This document shows positions 20,907-31,909 of a stretch of 64,000 nucleotides of DNA, in pieces. Every line of letters begins with the position of its first letter. Within the stretch, counting starts at the first letter, position 1. The notes under the pieces were generated by a model. The model made no database searches. It was not told where the DNA came from and saw only the letters and a program-made list of their open reading frames with translations. The stretch is taken from positions 248,001 through 312,000 of the forward strand of contig JAOALB010000034.1 in the NCBI GenBank assembly GCA_025331125.1. Direction: 5' to 3'. The stretch is from Mycogone perniciosa. Its lineage: Eukaryota > Ascomycota > Sordariomycetes > Hypocreales > Hypocreaceae. The position numbers were made by a program, and so were the translations under genes.

Positions 20907-21954
20907 TCAGCCGAGGCTCTTGTACTGGTTCCAATGGTTGACGTATGCTGGCTTTCTACTGTCCGCCATCAGGGAATTCAGGTTAGCCCGTGGATCTGAT
21001 GGCACAATCTCCTGAACCGGCTCAAGCTGTGGTGCTTTGCGTGTGGTCGTGCTTGGGCCAGGGGTACTGATGGCCGGTAGTTCAATCGGAGCAGCACTGG
21101 TTCCGTCCATTTCGAAAGTGCCACTTGGTGGCCGATATGGGTCTTCTGGTTGGTCTGCCCTGCCTTGGGGGAGGTGTTAGCAAGCAAAGGAATATTCAAT
21201 CTAGACGCGAGAAATGCTTACCTCCAAACGGGGCAAAAGGATCGCTACTTCCTTGGGTTCCCGTGGTGTGGGCTGATACAGGCTGAGGGAAATGCTTCTC
21301 CTCAACCAAATCGTCTCTTCCATTATCACTATTCAATGCCGATCTGGTGTCGGATCGGCGCTTCTTTTGGCGGCGTATCACAGTGAAAATGAGGACGGCG
21401 GAAATGGCAATGACCATGGCGCCTCCAACAGCTATGCCAACAATGGCTCCAGGCGAGAGTGGGCCAGTGGCAGGGCCGTTCGAAATATAACCTCCTCCTA
21501 TACCAGCCTCGGCGGACGACGGTATTAATGTTGCTTCAGAAGTCGGGGGTATCGTTTCAGTTATGGCGGCATCGGTTGATGACGCAAAGTCATCATCGCT
21601 CGAAGTTGTCGGTGTCGGTTTGCGAGTAGTGATGGTGGTATGTCTTGTTATCGTGACTACCGAATTGTTTGGTATGGTGTGAGTGATGCCGGAGTCTGTC
21701 ATGGTAGTTGTCTTTGTGGGTTTCGAGGTGGCCTCGTCACCCTTTCTATCGCCTCCCTTAGAGCCCGAAGCTGTCGGATCGATTTCGCTCTCGTCTTTTG
21801 GATCCTTCATAGACCCCATCTTGTCTGGGCAGAATAGCAAAGAGCATGGATCTGTGGAGCAACATCCTCTAAACTTGTTGGCAACACAGGAGTAGAAAGC
21901 CGTTCCAGCATGACAGTTGGTGCTGTCGCGGATGACGTGAGGCTCGATGAGCAT
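20907..21954 (-). CDS. single-pass membrane protein with Cys-rich N-terminus, 329 aa
   Basis: Function unknown. Model: complement(join(20907..21163,21222..21954)), starting at the ATG at 21954 (MLIEPHVIRDSTNC). The N-terminal about 45 residues have a compact Cys pattern (C..., YSCVANKFRGCCSTDPCS, LLFCPD). A Ser/Thr-rich stalk (residues about 50-165) with many possible O-glycosylation sites follows, then a transmembrane helix, PGAIVGIAVGGAMVIAISAV (about 168-193), a basic stop-transfer RRQKKRR and a cytoplasmic tail. The layout resembles fungal cell-wall sensors and Mid2-like proteins, but I cannot place the Cys motif in a named family. There is no clear signal peptide, so it may insert as a reverse signal-anchor, or an upstream exon is missing; the frame is open about 40 codons above the ATG and includes a hydrophobic VGLLSSFSSSVLLL. 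Confidence 0.65.
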
Positions 21955-23516
21955 GATGGGGCCGGGGTAACGATGGTGCGCTTGTTCTTCAAACGAAGAC
22001 GGCAATTTGAGCAAAAGGACGGAGGAGGAGAAACTGGAAAGCAAACCAACTGGCAAGGGCTTTCGAGGTTAGTAGTCACAGGAGAAGTCAGGGGATCGTC
22101 CGAAAAATCCTAAGCCTCGACTCATCCGTAGAGGCACTCCTCTACTTCTCCTCTGCTGTCCGTCCTGCGCAGCTATCACGGGATATAAAAATCGATAAGT
22201 AAAGGGTCAGGAGTTTCGAAAAGGAAGCGTGATGTCTGGGTAAATGAGGATGCATCACCATTTACAAAGGCGGGATGGAGGACATGCAGCGCATCAGAGT
22301 ATTAGAGCTTCATGACATGCGTGTGCATACGGGGCGGGCGCTGCAGTGTGGACCGAAGAGTGAGTTGGAGATGGAGAGTGCGGTAAGTATCCGTGGAGTA
22401 AACTGAACATATTCTGATAAGAGCCGAAGAAAAGTCTCTCCACATTCAGCCAGCCGGCAAAAACAAAGGGTCTGTTTCTCTTTTCCTCTTCAGAAACAAG
22501 TCACTGACCGCTCTGTGAGGCTATGCCGGCCTCTGCCAGATGGCCATCTTGTTTCTCTTCTTGTTGATTCCTGTGTTATTGTTTGCGTTGTTCAGCTTGG
22601 TGGACGAGGACAACGCCTCGATGCCCCCAACCAATAGCTCAGGCCTGATCACCATCCTGTCTTCAACTCCCCTTTTACTGTCCAACTCTTGGATGTCTGT
22701 GTGTGACTCTAGATGGAACCATAATAGAATTTCGTGCGCCGCCTTCTATTCCAGTATTCTTAAGGCCAACACCCCAAACAATCTACAACGACCAGGACAA
22801 TCGGTAAACGACGCACGCATAAGCCCCAGGGGGCCCTTCGGTCTCAAGGACTATCTGGTGAATGGTTGGGTATCGCCAATTCCTGGCCCTTCTACTCATG
22901 CATCCGACTGATGATACATGGCTCTTGAAGACAATTCGGCACGTCACCGTCGTACAAAGCGCAAACTGCCGAGACGCAGCCACTTCTTCGCTTTGCCCTC
23001 CCCTCTGTGCTACAGCCATGGCTTGAGAACCACTCGGACAGGGTTGAAGAATACCACAATCTCTTCCGGCAAGCCGTTGGAACGTCCTGTGTTTGGCTGC
23101 ATATTGACCCATCCCATACACATCTTATCTCTTAGCAAGAAAACTGAATATTCCCTGGCGCCTTCTGTTACTATCTTACCGCAGTCATATTTCAAGAACA
23201 TAGACAAGTCTCAACATCTTGACGTTCGTGCCATAAACAGTATCCATCATCATCACAGTCCCACTCATTGCTTTGTTGTCTGCCACTGTGGTCCACAAAG
23301 CATCTATAATTCAGAGGCTTAGGCCGAAGCCAAGACAACCAAAGCACGTACCAAAAGGGACCGTTCTTTTAAAATAAAATAAAAAACACTGCTGGAATTG
23401 TGAGTGGTCCCAAAGCTAGCCAAGACGCCAGATTCTTGAAGGACATGCTGAAACTCTATTACTGAGGCGATGCCCCTCTCTCCGTAGTTTGGTGGTCTTT
23501 ACAGAATTTGGTTAAC
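21955..23516. other. 1.56-kb gene-free region
   Basis: Upstream of the membrane-protein gene and downstream of PUF6, both on the minus strand. The one ATG-initiated frame of note (22540-22911, +) begins with a hydrophobic stretch but has no recognisable domain; I do not call it. Promoter and 3' UTR sequence is expected here. Confidence 0.4.
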
Positions 23517-25637
23517 TTAAAACTTCGTCAGGAGCAGTTTGCTGCCCATGTTCCCCACCACCGACTCTGCCCTCTTCTTGTCCTTCTTCCCAACCTTGTC
23601 ATCCTCCTTCGAATTCTTTGCCGCTTTTTGCTCAGCTGTAGATTCCGTAGCAGCCTTCTGCAGTAGCTTCTTGTTCTTCTTGAGAGTCTTCTTGAGCTCA
23701 TCCACCTCGCTGAAATCACCGGCCTCCACCAACGCCAACACAACAAATGAACTCGGTCCAGTTGCCCAATCCACTATGTAATCCTTGATTACGGGATATA
23801 GGATATTCGAAAAGCCCAACGGTGGATCAACTGGGACAACTTTACCAGCGGCTTTGTCAAATCTACCGCCCTGGATCAGGGACTTCAACATTCGGCCCCC
23901 GAAAGGTGTGCTCGAGATGTGCGGTCGGGCTGATATTTCGTCATCCGCTGGCTTCTGCTGTGGATTACCACTGGTAGAGTGTGCGAGAGCTTCGAGCGCC
24001 GTCTGCTTCTCTCCAATTCCAGAAAGGAGCACATCAGCCACAAACTGACAGCCAAAGGCTGTTGCTGTCAAATCCGATGGGGCGGCTGCAATCGCGGCGA
24101 TCAGTGGTGATGATAATGAAGTCGCTAGTTCCTTACGTCGCATTTCGTCATCCTTCTTGCTCGTGGTTTTACGAATCTCATGCACCTCTTTCAGGACATC
24201 CACGTCGTAGCTGTAACTAGCCAGGAAAAGCGATTTAGAAAGACCCTCGAACAGATATAGCAGGGTTATTCTTGCGTTAAGATTGTTAGCAGCAGCGACG
24301 ATGTTTTCTGTCATCTCCTCCTCCTTCTCCCCTAGAAGCTCTGGGAAAATTGACTTGGAGGTCAATTTGGTATCGTCGATGACATCGTAGGCAGCAAGAA
24401 TCACCATGTGACCAAACTGGTCCCCAGACATCAACAGTATAGTGTCCTTGTACGCCTTCAATAGCACCTTACGATCCTTTGCGGTACCGTGTGCTAGGAG
24501 TAGACAAACAAGTCGTGCACCAGAGCGGGTGAATGCAAGGTTCTTGAGAAGGTCGTCGCTTTCATCACCTTTGACCAGTTCGATAAACTCAGTAAACTCT
24601 TCAGTTCCAGGCTGTGTATTCGTAAAATACTGCAGCATAGCATCGTGCAGGATCGTGAATCCTGTCATCTTCTTCTGGACAAGAGAGTTGATGAGGTCGA
24701 GAAGACTCTTCATGATTGGTCCTCGTTTGCTTGGCTCGCTTTCAAGGATTTGCTTTAGATCGGATATCGGCTTGGCATCCTTTGTCATTTCCTTGAGACT
24801 GAACTCCGGTCCATACCACTCGCGCAAGAGGATAGCTTTCTGCTCCTTAGTCGCCACCGTGCGGTATATATCGTCCAGAATCCATGACGCCTCGGCATGG
24901 TTGATGAGTTTCCGGACCTTGCCGTAAAAGTTCGGGATGATCAGATCACGAATCTCGTCATCATTGTGAACTAGCAGCTTGCCAATCAGGAACTTTGCAT
25001 AGCGGCCCTCAGCAAGCTGCGCATATGTCCCTTGAAGTTCTTTGGCGATCTGCTTCCTCTGCTCAGCAGTTGAATATTTGATCGCAGTTTGAACTGCCCT
25101 GACCGCGTCATGCTTGAGGACAAAATCTTTGATGCGTCCCGTGATAATGTCGTACAACTCGGCAACCAGCTTCTGTCGCTCGTCCTTGGGAACATGAGAC
25201 TTGAGGCGCAATCTCTCCCAGATCTTCTTGGTACGTTGGACTTCGTCGGCCAATGGTTTGGCAGCCTTTCGCTCCTGGGCCAACTGCTTCTGCTTGGCAT
25301 GTGATTCGCGTGAAGTTTGCCCTAACGTAGAGTAAGTACTTCGAAACCACCGCCTAGATACGGAGTATGAATGCAGATGGAATAACACACCTGACTCGAA
25401 AACCTTTCCATTCGATGATGACTTTTCATCCTTCTTATGGGCCTTGCTTGGCTTGTCTGCATCGATTTTTACACCTCCATCATCGGAATCAGAAAAGTCT
25501 TCGAAATCGTCCTCAGTTTTTTTCTGACGAGCATTGGCCTCATCCAGTCGTGCTTTCTTGTTCTTGTCGTCCGATTTTCCTTTGCCGCCTGATGCAGCCT
25601 TTCGCTTGCTACCAGTCGTGACACTCTTAGCAGCCAT
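23517..25637 (-). CDS. PUF6: Puf6-family pumilio-like RNA-binding protein, 683 aa
   Basis: A nucleolar PUF-family protein with a role in 60S biogenesis; in yeast it also represses ASH1 mRNA. Model: complement(join(23517..25321,25391..25637)). The start is the ATG at 25637 (MAAKSVTTGSKRKAASGGKG), with a basic, then acidic (EDDFEDFSDSDDGG) disordered N-terminus. The PUM-like repeats begin after ERKAAKPLADEVQRTKKIWE with KDERQKLVAELYDIITGRIK, DFVLKHDAVRAVQTAIKYST, YAKFLIGKLLVHN, and GFTILHDAMLQYF. The C-terminal CPL region contains FPELLGEKEEE and SLSSPLIAAIAAAPSDLTA. The tail is Lys-rich. Intron 25322-25390 is 69 nt with no stop, so retention would insert 23 residues in frame. Yeast Puf6 has 656 aa, so the length agrees. 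Confidence 0.92.
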   Translation of the reverse strand: MAAKSVTTGSKRKAASGGKGKSDDKNKKARLDEANARQKKTEDDFEDFSDSDDGGVKIDADKPSKAHKKDEKSSSNGKVFESGVLFHLHSYSVSRRWFRSTYSTLGQTSRESHAKQKQLAQERKAAKPLADEVQRTKKIWERLRLKSHVPKDERQKLVAELYDIITGRIKDFVLKHDAVRAVQTAIKYSTAEQRKQIAKELQGTYAQLAEGRYAKFLIGKLLVHNDDEIRDLIIPNFYGKVRKLINHAEASWILDDIYRTVATKEQKAILLREWYGPEFSLKEMTKDAKPISDLKQILESEPSKRGPIMKSLLDLINSLVQKKMTGFTILHDAMLQYFTNTQPGTEEFTEFIELVKGDESDDLLKNLAFTRSGARLVCLLLAHGTAKDRKVLLKAYKDTILLMSGDQFGHMVILAAYDVIDDTKLTSKSIFPELLGEKEEEMTENIVAAANNLNARITLLYLFEGLSKSLFLASYSYDVDVLKEVHEIRKTTSKKDDEMRRKELATSLSSPLIAAIAAAPSDLTATAFGCQFVADVLLSGIGEKQTALEALAHSTSGNPQQKPADDEISARPHISSTPFGGRMLKSLIQGGRFDKAAGKVVPVDPPLGFSNILYPVIKDYIVDWATGPSSFVVLALVEAGDFSEVDELKKTLKKNKKLLQKAATESTAEQKAAKNSKEDDKVGKKDKKRAESVVGNMGSKLLLTKF

Positions 25638-28085
25638 ACTGAAGGTGTAACTGATTGTTGCGTTTCCCGATGGCAGTTGAAGTTGGGCAATCGCAAGTTG
25701 AGATTCACTCAATGGATATTGATATCTAAGATTTCTGCGATAACACCCACTTGAAACGTCTATTTTTTTTTACATACTGCCGGGCGGTGACCAACAGTCT
25801 AGCCTAATATGGTAAAGTCATGCATACTCCACCCTCACGCAGACGGAGCGTGCATCGCCAGCAGGTTCGTTTCATTTGAGATTACGAGCAATATCAAAGC
25901 AATATGATCTGCGGAATCTGTGGAAGTCCATTATGCTTGATCAATATTTTTAAGTGCAAGTACATGCATACATACTTTGGAATCCTTCAGATATCCGCTC
26001 TTCAACCTCAGTCGAAACGGCCTTGAAATAGATGAATGCCGCATCGATATTGAATAAAACCAATGCAGGGTAAATGTCGGACAGACCGGCTCCAAGATTC
26101 GAGTTACTGAAGGCTAGATGTAGCCGTCACGACCTCGGGCCACAACAGCTGACGAGCTCAATCGGACTTATGGAACAATACATCCAAATGCTAACAGATA
26201 ATACAGTCCACCATGTATCAAACCTCTTGGCCCCGATTGACCAAGTCTGGGTTCGCGTTGATGCTGTCTCTATTGAAGAATGATGACCAACCTTGCAAGC
26301 CCAACACATCATATGACGACTAGGACCGCAAGCTCATCACCACAATACCCTCATTATGACTATGGAGATACCAGAAGCACACGGAGTTGACACCCTTAGC
26401 CATCGTGATCACTGCATTCGCGGGTTCTTGAAAGATAGAGCTTAATACGATCTGTACCATGCTCCCAACGTGTTCTCATCCAACTCATGGATTGTTGGTC
26501 TAGGGCAAGTATCTGGTGACGATCTCCATATCAAAGGGATACAAAGTTGGGGCTCATGTTTGAATGTTCGCACTAGAGGGTCAAGTTTCTTTCCTCAGAC
26601 ACGTAAAGCGCAATTAATGGCCTGTGTTCACTCAACACGCTCGCAAGCTGCGTTTCTTGTTCTCCATCGCTTCTTTCCCTACCTCATCGTCTTCATTCAT
26701 CCACCATAATGCGTCTCCCAGCCCAAAAATCTTCCACTATCAAGGCTGTGAGGTCATAGTACATACGTACGTCGTTACGGGGGTAGATTCCGGTACGTGC
26801 GAATATTCAACCATGACATGCAACTGGTATATTCCAGTTTGCTGAGAGGAGTTACGTGATGCCAGCGGGGATTAACATGGCAACAGTGGCCATTGGTCTT
26901 ACGCACCCCCTCTATTTTCTCTACCAACCGTGGATACCTATGCGCCGTGGTCAAGCTCACAATCATTGATATTCTTTCGCAGGCTCGTAGATAGCAAAAT
27001 CTCTACGAAGTACTCCTTGGCAATTTGTTCATCGATGAACCCTTTCCAATAAGCGGCTTCTGACGGCAGAGGACCTCGGTAAGCCGGGCTTTGGGGTGCG
27101 TTCTACTAATCTAATCCCTTTCACATGTCTACTTTACTACTCATCCCACCGCCCAGTTTTCGTCACTTGGTGGATGTACTAGACCCACGTATCTTGCCTA
27201 GAGCGAGAAAAAAGGAAAAAAAGGGGCGGGATCTGAAATCGACGTCATGATGATACAAGCCATGAAGCTGACCGCTTCGTTGGCTCCCTGCGAGGCTAAA
27301 AGGGGGAAAGGAAACCGCACTAATTCAACGTCACTGCTCATACGTGCCTATTCACCGGCTTGGTATTCAGATGGATGTGTGTGTGTTGATTGGGCGAGGG
27401 ACAAAAATGAAGTTGCCGCAGGTTACTCCGTGTCCGATTGTTTCCGCCCGGGTCTTGGAGGCCCCGTAGCGGGGCCGATTGGAGCGACTGATAGGACTTC
27501 ACCGGGAGGGCGGGGCGGACCTGATGTCACAGAGGAGCCCGTTTCAGTCCACCGTCCAACAGTTTTTGTAGGTACGGACTTAGACTACGCCAGCACTTGT
27601 CGTATCCTTATGTAACTCTACATGGTAGATGTCATGTTTTTATGCCTTTTCTACGTACCAAGTTGCCAAATGCTCTGTTCACCCTGGTATCGATCAAGAT
27701 ACATAGACTCACTTCCAGAGTTTTCAACAAGTGGAACCTGCCAAGTGGATGTTCAAGATGACTTGCCACAAAGAACGAAGGAACTGCATCAGAAGAGATT
27801 CAATGGGGCCCACGCGGTAAGATTCATAATATGTACAAGCATGATATGATGTATACAACTCGAGGGAAGAGCAATAGAGCAGTAGAACTCCAAGGCATCA
27901 AGATATATAAAGACCCGCAAGGTCTACCACCGTTAATGACGGTACAGTCCTCTCAGCCTACAGTTCCACTCATCTAAAATACTGCATCTTGTCAACTGTA
28001 AGATTCAAGGTGATATTCTACATTGTCGCTGCTTTGCTACTTTGCCCTCTCTTATTCTACATCTCACCCCCCATACATCATCACC
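25638..28085. promoter_or_regulatory. 2.4-kb divergent intergenic region, PUF6 / HDHD5-like
   Basis: No convincing gene on either strand. Holds a TACGAAGTA word (27004-27012), an A-rich run at 27210-27225, and a GC-rich patch around 27440-27520. A frame at 27247-27615 has no recognisable domain. It might contain a non-coding transcript, but nothing in the sequence proves it. Confidence 0.4.
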
Positions 28086-29483
28086 ATGTCTATGAGCAAA
28101 CAACAACAGGTAGACTTCTACGAGCATGTTTCAAAGGTCAAGAAGGACCTAGACGTGAGCGTGGGAGCTTCGGATTCAGCACCTAGCTCTCCAGATCTGG
28201 CATCAAATAGTTCCAGGGCCAGTATATCCAGCATACCAACACCTGTATCTCCCATATGCCCTTCTTCTGTGGCCGAATCATTCGCCTTTGCCTTTGACAT
28301 TGATGGTGTTCTCGTCCGGGGTGGTCGGCCCATCCCCGAAGCCATCGAGGCTATGAAGGTTCTGGACGGCGAGAATGAATATGGTATCAAGGTGTAAGTG
28401 ACCCATGGTCCAGTCTCACTGTCCGTAGGCGAGGATTCGCTTCTGTCTAATGGAAAGTTTCCGGCTTAACAATTACCCCCTAGACCTCATATATTTTTGA
28501 CCAACGGCGGTGGAAAGACCGAAGAGGAGCGGTGTCAGGACCTCTCACATCAGCTCCAGCGTGAGATCAAGCCTGGCCAATTCATCTGTGGCCACACCCC
28601 CATGAGGGAAATGGCCGAAAGTCACGGCACGGTTCTCGTTATTGGCGGCGAGGGCGAGAAGTGCCGACATGTAGCAGAAGGCTACGGCTTCAAAGATGTC
28701 GTCACCCCTGGCGACATCATCAAGCATAACGCAGCTACAACCCCTTTCCGGAAACTGACCCCTGAGGAGCTTGCAAACTCCCGGCAACGAGACTTCTCTG
28801 ATGTTATAATTGATGCTGTCTTTATCTTTGCCGACTCACGCGACTGGGCTGGCGATATTCAAATCATGCTTGATCTTGCCATGTCTCGGGGCGGCCGTCT
28901 CGGCACTCGCAGCGACACCTTTGACGAAGGACCACCATTCTACTTCTCCCACAACGACATCGTCTGGTCTGCTGCCCATGAGCACGTCCGATTGGGTATG
29001 GGGGCACTCCGACGCATGTTCGAAGTCACATTCAAGGATTTGACAGCCGGAAAGGGAAAACTTCACACCCATGCCTTTGGCAAGCCTCAGGTGTCCACGT
29101 TTGAGTTCGCCGAGCGTCTCATGAAAACATGGCGAAGTACTGAGCACGGCCTGGCAGGACCACCGAAGACTGTCTATTTCGTCGGCGACACTCCTGAAAG
29201 CGACATCCGCGGTACAAACGCTGTCAACGAGATTGCAGAGAACGATTGGTACAGCATCCTCGTCAAGACAGGAATATACCAGGACGGTACTGAGCTGGCA
29301 TACAAACCCCGGTTTACCGTTAATACTATTCTAGATGCTGTTAATCATGGAATCCAGCGTGAGATGCACAAAAAGGTTGTCTCCTCGCTGAAGAAGGATA
29401 TTCTCGGTCAACCCGACTACACATCTGCTGGTCACATTGACACAGCCATTGTTGATGCAGACGATGACATCATTATCGTATGA
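28086..29483 (+). CDS. HAD class IIA phosphatase, CECR5/HDHD5-like, 435 aa
   Basis: A homologue of human HDHD5 (CECR5) and yeast YKR070W, a mitochondria-associated HAD protein of unknown substrate. Model: join(28086..28393,28484..29483). The ATG at 28086 has a good context (TCACC). Residues 1-60 are Ser-rich. Motif I is AFDIDGVLVRGG with D71 and D73; motif II follows the intron as PHIFLTNGGGKTEEE; motif IV is YFVGDTPESDIRGTNA. The cap region includes FICGHTPMREMAESHGTVLV. The splice GT|A CCT restores K-V-P-H-I-F. All catalytic elements are present, so it is likely active. It converges with the XRCC2-like gene. Confidence 0.9.
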
Positions 29484-29875
29484 ACTGATTCAAGGACTGG
29501 CTGTCCTTGAAATGATGCGTTAAATTAGCAATTCTTTGAACATTTTCCTGCCTGAGTATCAGATCAAGACTCGGGTTGATAAGGCGAATCGTGTTTTTCT
29601 TCTTCCTTTCAATATCTAAACCCCCGAAAGAGATAGAGCTAGTAGATGGGGCGTCAGAAGCACTGATAGATTTGGTTCAGTATTTACTCTGTTGTACCTC
29701 CATAGCGCCCTTTTTATACCCCCAATGAGTATCAAGTCAAAATCATCTCCGTGTGGTCGCCTCTCACATGTTTGAGTACCAAGGAACTCTGCTCATTATG
29801 CGTTTTAGTACTTACTGTAGATTCTGGATAGCAAGAGTAATGATGCAAAGGCAAAAGAGCCAATAGGAAGGCAAT
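29484..29875. other. convergent 3' region, no gene seen
   Basis: A 392-bp spacer between the ends of the HDHD5-like and XRCC2-like genes. Presumably both 3' UTRs. No structure noticed. Confidence 0.5.
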
Positions 29876-30888
29876 TTATTTATCATGAAAAATGAAGTCT
29901 CCCCACTGCGATGTGGTGGCCCAGCCCGCAGCCTCAACCGCCTTCTGGCGCACAGAGCGCTTCTCTAGAGCATCTTCAGCACTCGTTCCGGGAGTAAAGC
30001 CTCGGACGTGCTCACGATCAATACGAAGCCATCCTTTCCAACTGGCGACGAAATCACCAGCACCAAGTCCACCCAGAACAATGGTACCCCACCATTGGCG
30101 AGACAGACTCGCATTTGCAGCGCCGCTATAGAGCATGAAGTCTTCGGCTTCTGACATAAGTGATCGAATATAATCGGCAGTACCACTACTGCCGGAACTT
30201 CGAGCCGGTTGCTGGATGTAGACATGGCGTAGATCGGAGTCGGCGCATGTAAGACTGGTGGCATCAAAACGGCCATCAAGGTCGAGGACAAACACCGCCT
30301 TGAGGTGTGGCGGCGACACGAGCGTAGATATCATCTTGTAGACCAACGGCAGATAACGGCCACACGCGGATACTGTTGCCGCCTGTGTAGCTCGGAAGTG
30401 ACGAGCAGCAAGTAGATCGAGCTCATCCAAGTGGGTGGCTTTGACATATCTGGCATTGTTCCCATTTGCCTGGCTCCCTGCATCAAGCGTCATGCGGAAG
30501 TTGACTAGTACCTGTGCTGAAGGTTAATATCTAATTCATGGAAGTGTCTCCTTGATTTACATGAAAGGCCACAGCCTTTTGTCCATCCAGTGTGACTGAG
30601 CCCAGACAAACTCATTGTGGCTGCGGAAAGCCCAATTCCAGCGCGCCGATACAAGTGATGTAGATGCTTTGAAATGAACGAGGGAAAAGAAGCAGTTCCT
30701 TTTCCCTCGCGACATAATATGAGGCGTCCAGGGCAGAATGGTTGCGTAGTCCGGATAATGAATGGGGATAGTGGGGGCCAACAAGTGAATTCTACAGCAT
30801 CGAATTCACTCACCTCTTCCAAACTCGTCTCCTCAACGGCCTTGAGCGCTTGACCGCCCAACGCGGCCTCCATCAGTCCCGATAACAT
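29876..30888 (-). CDS. XRCC2-like RecA-fold protein (tentative), 236 aa
   Basis: Model: complement(join(29876..30511,30814..30888)). The best clue is AVFVLDLDGRFDATSL, which parallels the Walker B region of XRCC2 (hydrophobics, D-x-D, then F-D and a Leu), followed by LRHVYIQQPARSS, EAEDFMLYSGAANASLSRQW and WGTIVLGGLGAGDFVASWKG. XRCC2 is a Rad51 paralogue in homologous recombination; the assignment here is inference from pattern. A GxxxxGKT P-loop expected about 25 residues before Walker B is not visible: the segment reads VSACGRYLPLVYKM. Exon 1 (ATG at 30888, or a second at 30873) gives MEAALGGQALKAVEETSLEE and splices to VLVNFRMTLDAG over a 302-nt intron, long for this window, so a missed internal exon is possible. 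A shorter single-exon protein from the ATG at 30493 is the alternative. Confidence 0.5.
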
Positions 30889-30902
30889 ACCAACCAGACG
30901 CA

Positions 30903-31410
30903 ATGACGCCTCCGTGCCGGTCCTTTCCAGTCTCCGAGCTGCCCCTCCGGATTCAGGAAGACGTCCACGGTCGGCGCCGGAAAATCGACCGTGGTGGAAC
31001 CTCGCGCAAGATTGATCTTTCGGCCTGCGAGCTGTTTCAAATGCTACAGTACAAGTGCGATGTGCAGCGGCCGCTGTCGCGCGACAGCCCGGTGCAGTGT
31101 TTTGCTGTTGATCGGCTATTTCGCAAGTTGAGTTTTTCCCTTTCGCATATGCTCTATCAGTCGTGCTTTTATTTGGTCTCCGACAGGCTGAGCTCTCTTC
31201 TGACACGTCGACTGCTGCAATATCAACAGGTGCAAGGACAAAAGAGGAACATTTACTGTAGAGACGACGGCCTGGGAGGGGAAAGCAGACGAGCTTGAAA
31301 GCGGCCCCGTTGGGGGTAGTAACAGCACTGGGGGAGGTTCCAGGATGAAAGAGTCGACGAAACCATATCAGTGGTCATCGACTTGGCATGATGCTGATGT
31401 AGCATCATGA
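30903..31410 (+). CDS. SOM1: Som1-like subunit of mitochondrial inner membrane peptidase, 134 aa
   Basis: Som1 assists the inner membrane peptidase (Imp1/Imp2), which matures proteins sorted to the intermembrane space. Model: join(30903..31126,31230..31410). Exon 1 gives SFPVSELPLRIQEDVHGRRR, then SRKIDLSACELFQMLQYKC and DSPVQCFAVDRLFR. The splice AA|G leads to KCKDKRGTFTVETTAWEGK, the family's signature ending in TVET-TAWE. The intron (31127-31229, 103 nt) hides this match in unspliced frames. Cysteines in LQYKC, PVQC and RKC are in the conserved positions I recall for fungal Som1. The C-terminal about 40 residues are a variable Ser/Gly-rich tail. The ATG lies 15 bp from the divergent XRCC2-like ATG. 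Confidence 0.85.
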
Positions 31411-31909
31411 TAACGCTCTCATAATCCTTTCTTTACGGACGTTTTTTTGTTCTTCCTTTTTGCAAAAAGATTTCAATCCCTTATTTCCTTTCTTTCTTTA
31501 CGTTATTCAACTCTCTGCTACTCTTAATTCTCGTCCCTGAATGGGTCCATCACAGACATGTGAGGCCAAGAAACCAAGGCATACAATCTGACCATATCAC
31601 GACCCATGAGTAGTGTAAATGGGCGCACCTCCATACTGTCGCGGCGCCTTTTCCCACAGAACAAATGAGATGGAGTCATTGTGCCCCAGGGCTTACCGAT
31701 TAAGCCATCTAAGGCTTCAATCGAAGCAGAGGTCGACCTAGTTGCCCTTGCCTATCGTACATGTTGTCCGGCAACTCTGTTCCTGTGGCCTTGTCTCTTT
31801 TCTTCTTCTCGTTTCATCCTTTCTCCTACCCATCTATCCGGCGTAACCCACCATACGTAACACCTGCAACTCTTTTATGCAGCCTGCCCAGTCATCCGAA
31901 ATGCCCTCT
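31411..31909. other. convergent 3' region, no gene seen
   Basis: A 499-bp spacer between the ends of SOM1 and COX7a. It contains T-rich runs near 31440-31500. Nothing coding recognised. Confidence 0.5.

Noticed and set aside
22540..22911. ATG-started 123-codon frame with a hydrophobic N-terminus
   Set aside because: No domain, no supporting splice or codon signal; likely chance in a promoter or UTR region.
27247..27615. 122-codon plus-strand frame in the 2.4-kb gap
   Set aside because: The composition looks random and no family is recognised.
30505..31206. 233-codon minus-strand frame spanning the SOM1 first exon
   Set aside because: Mostly antisense to SOM1 exon 1, whose protein match is clear; only its MEAALGGQALKAVEE part is kept as exon 1 of the XRCC2-like gene.
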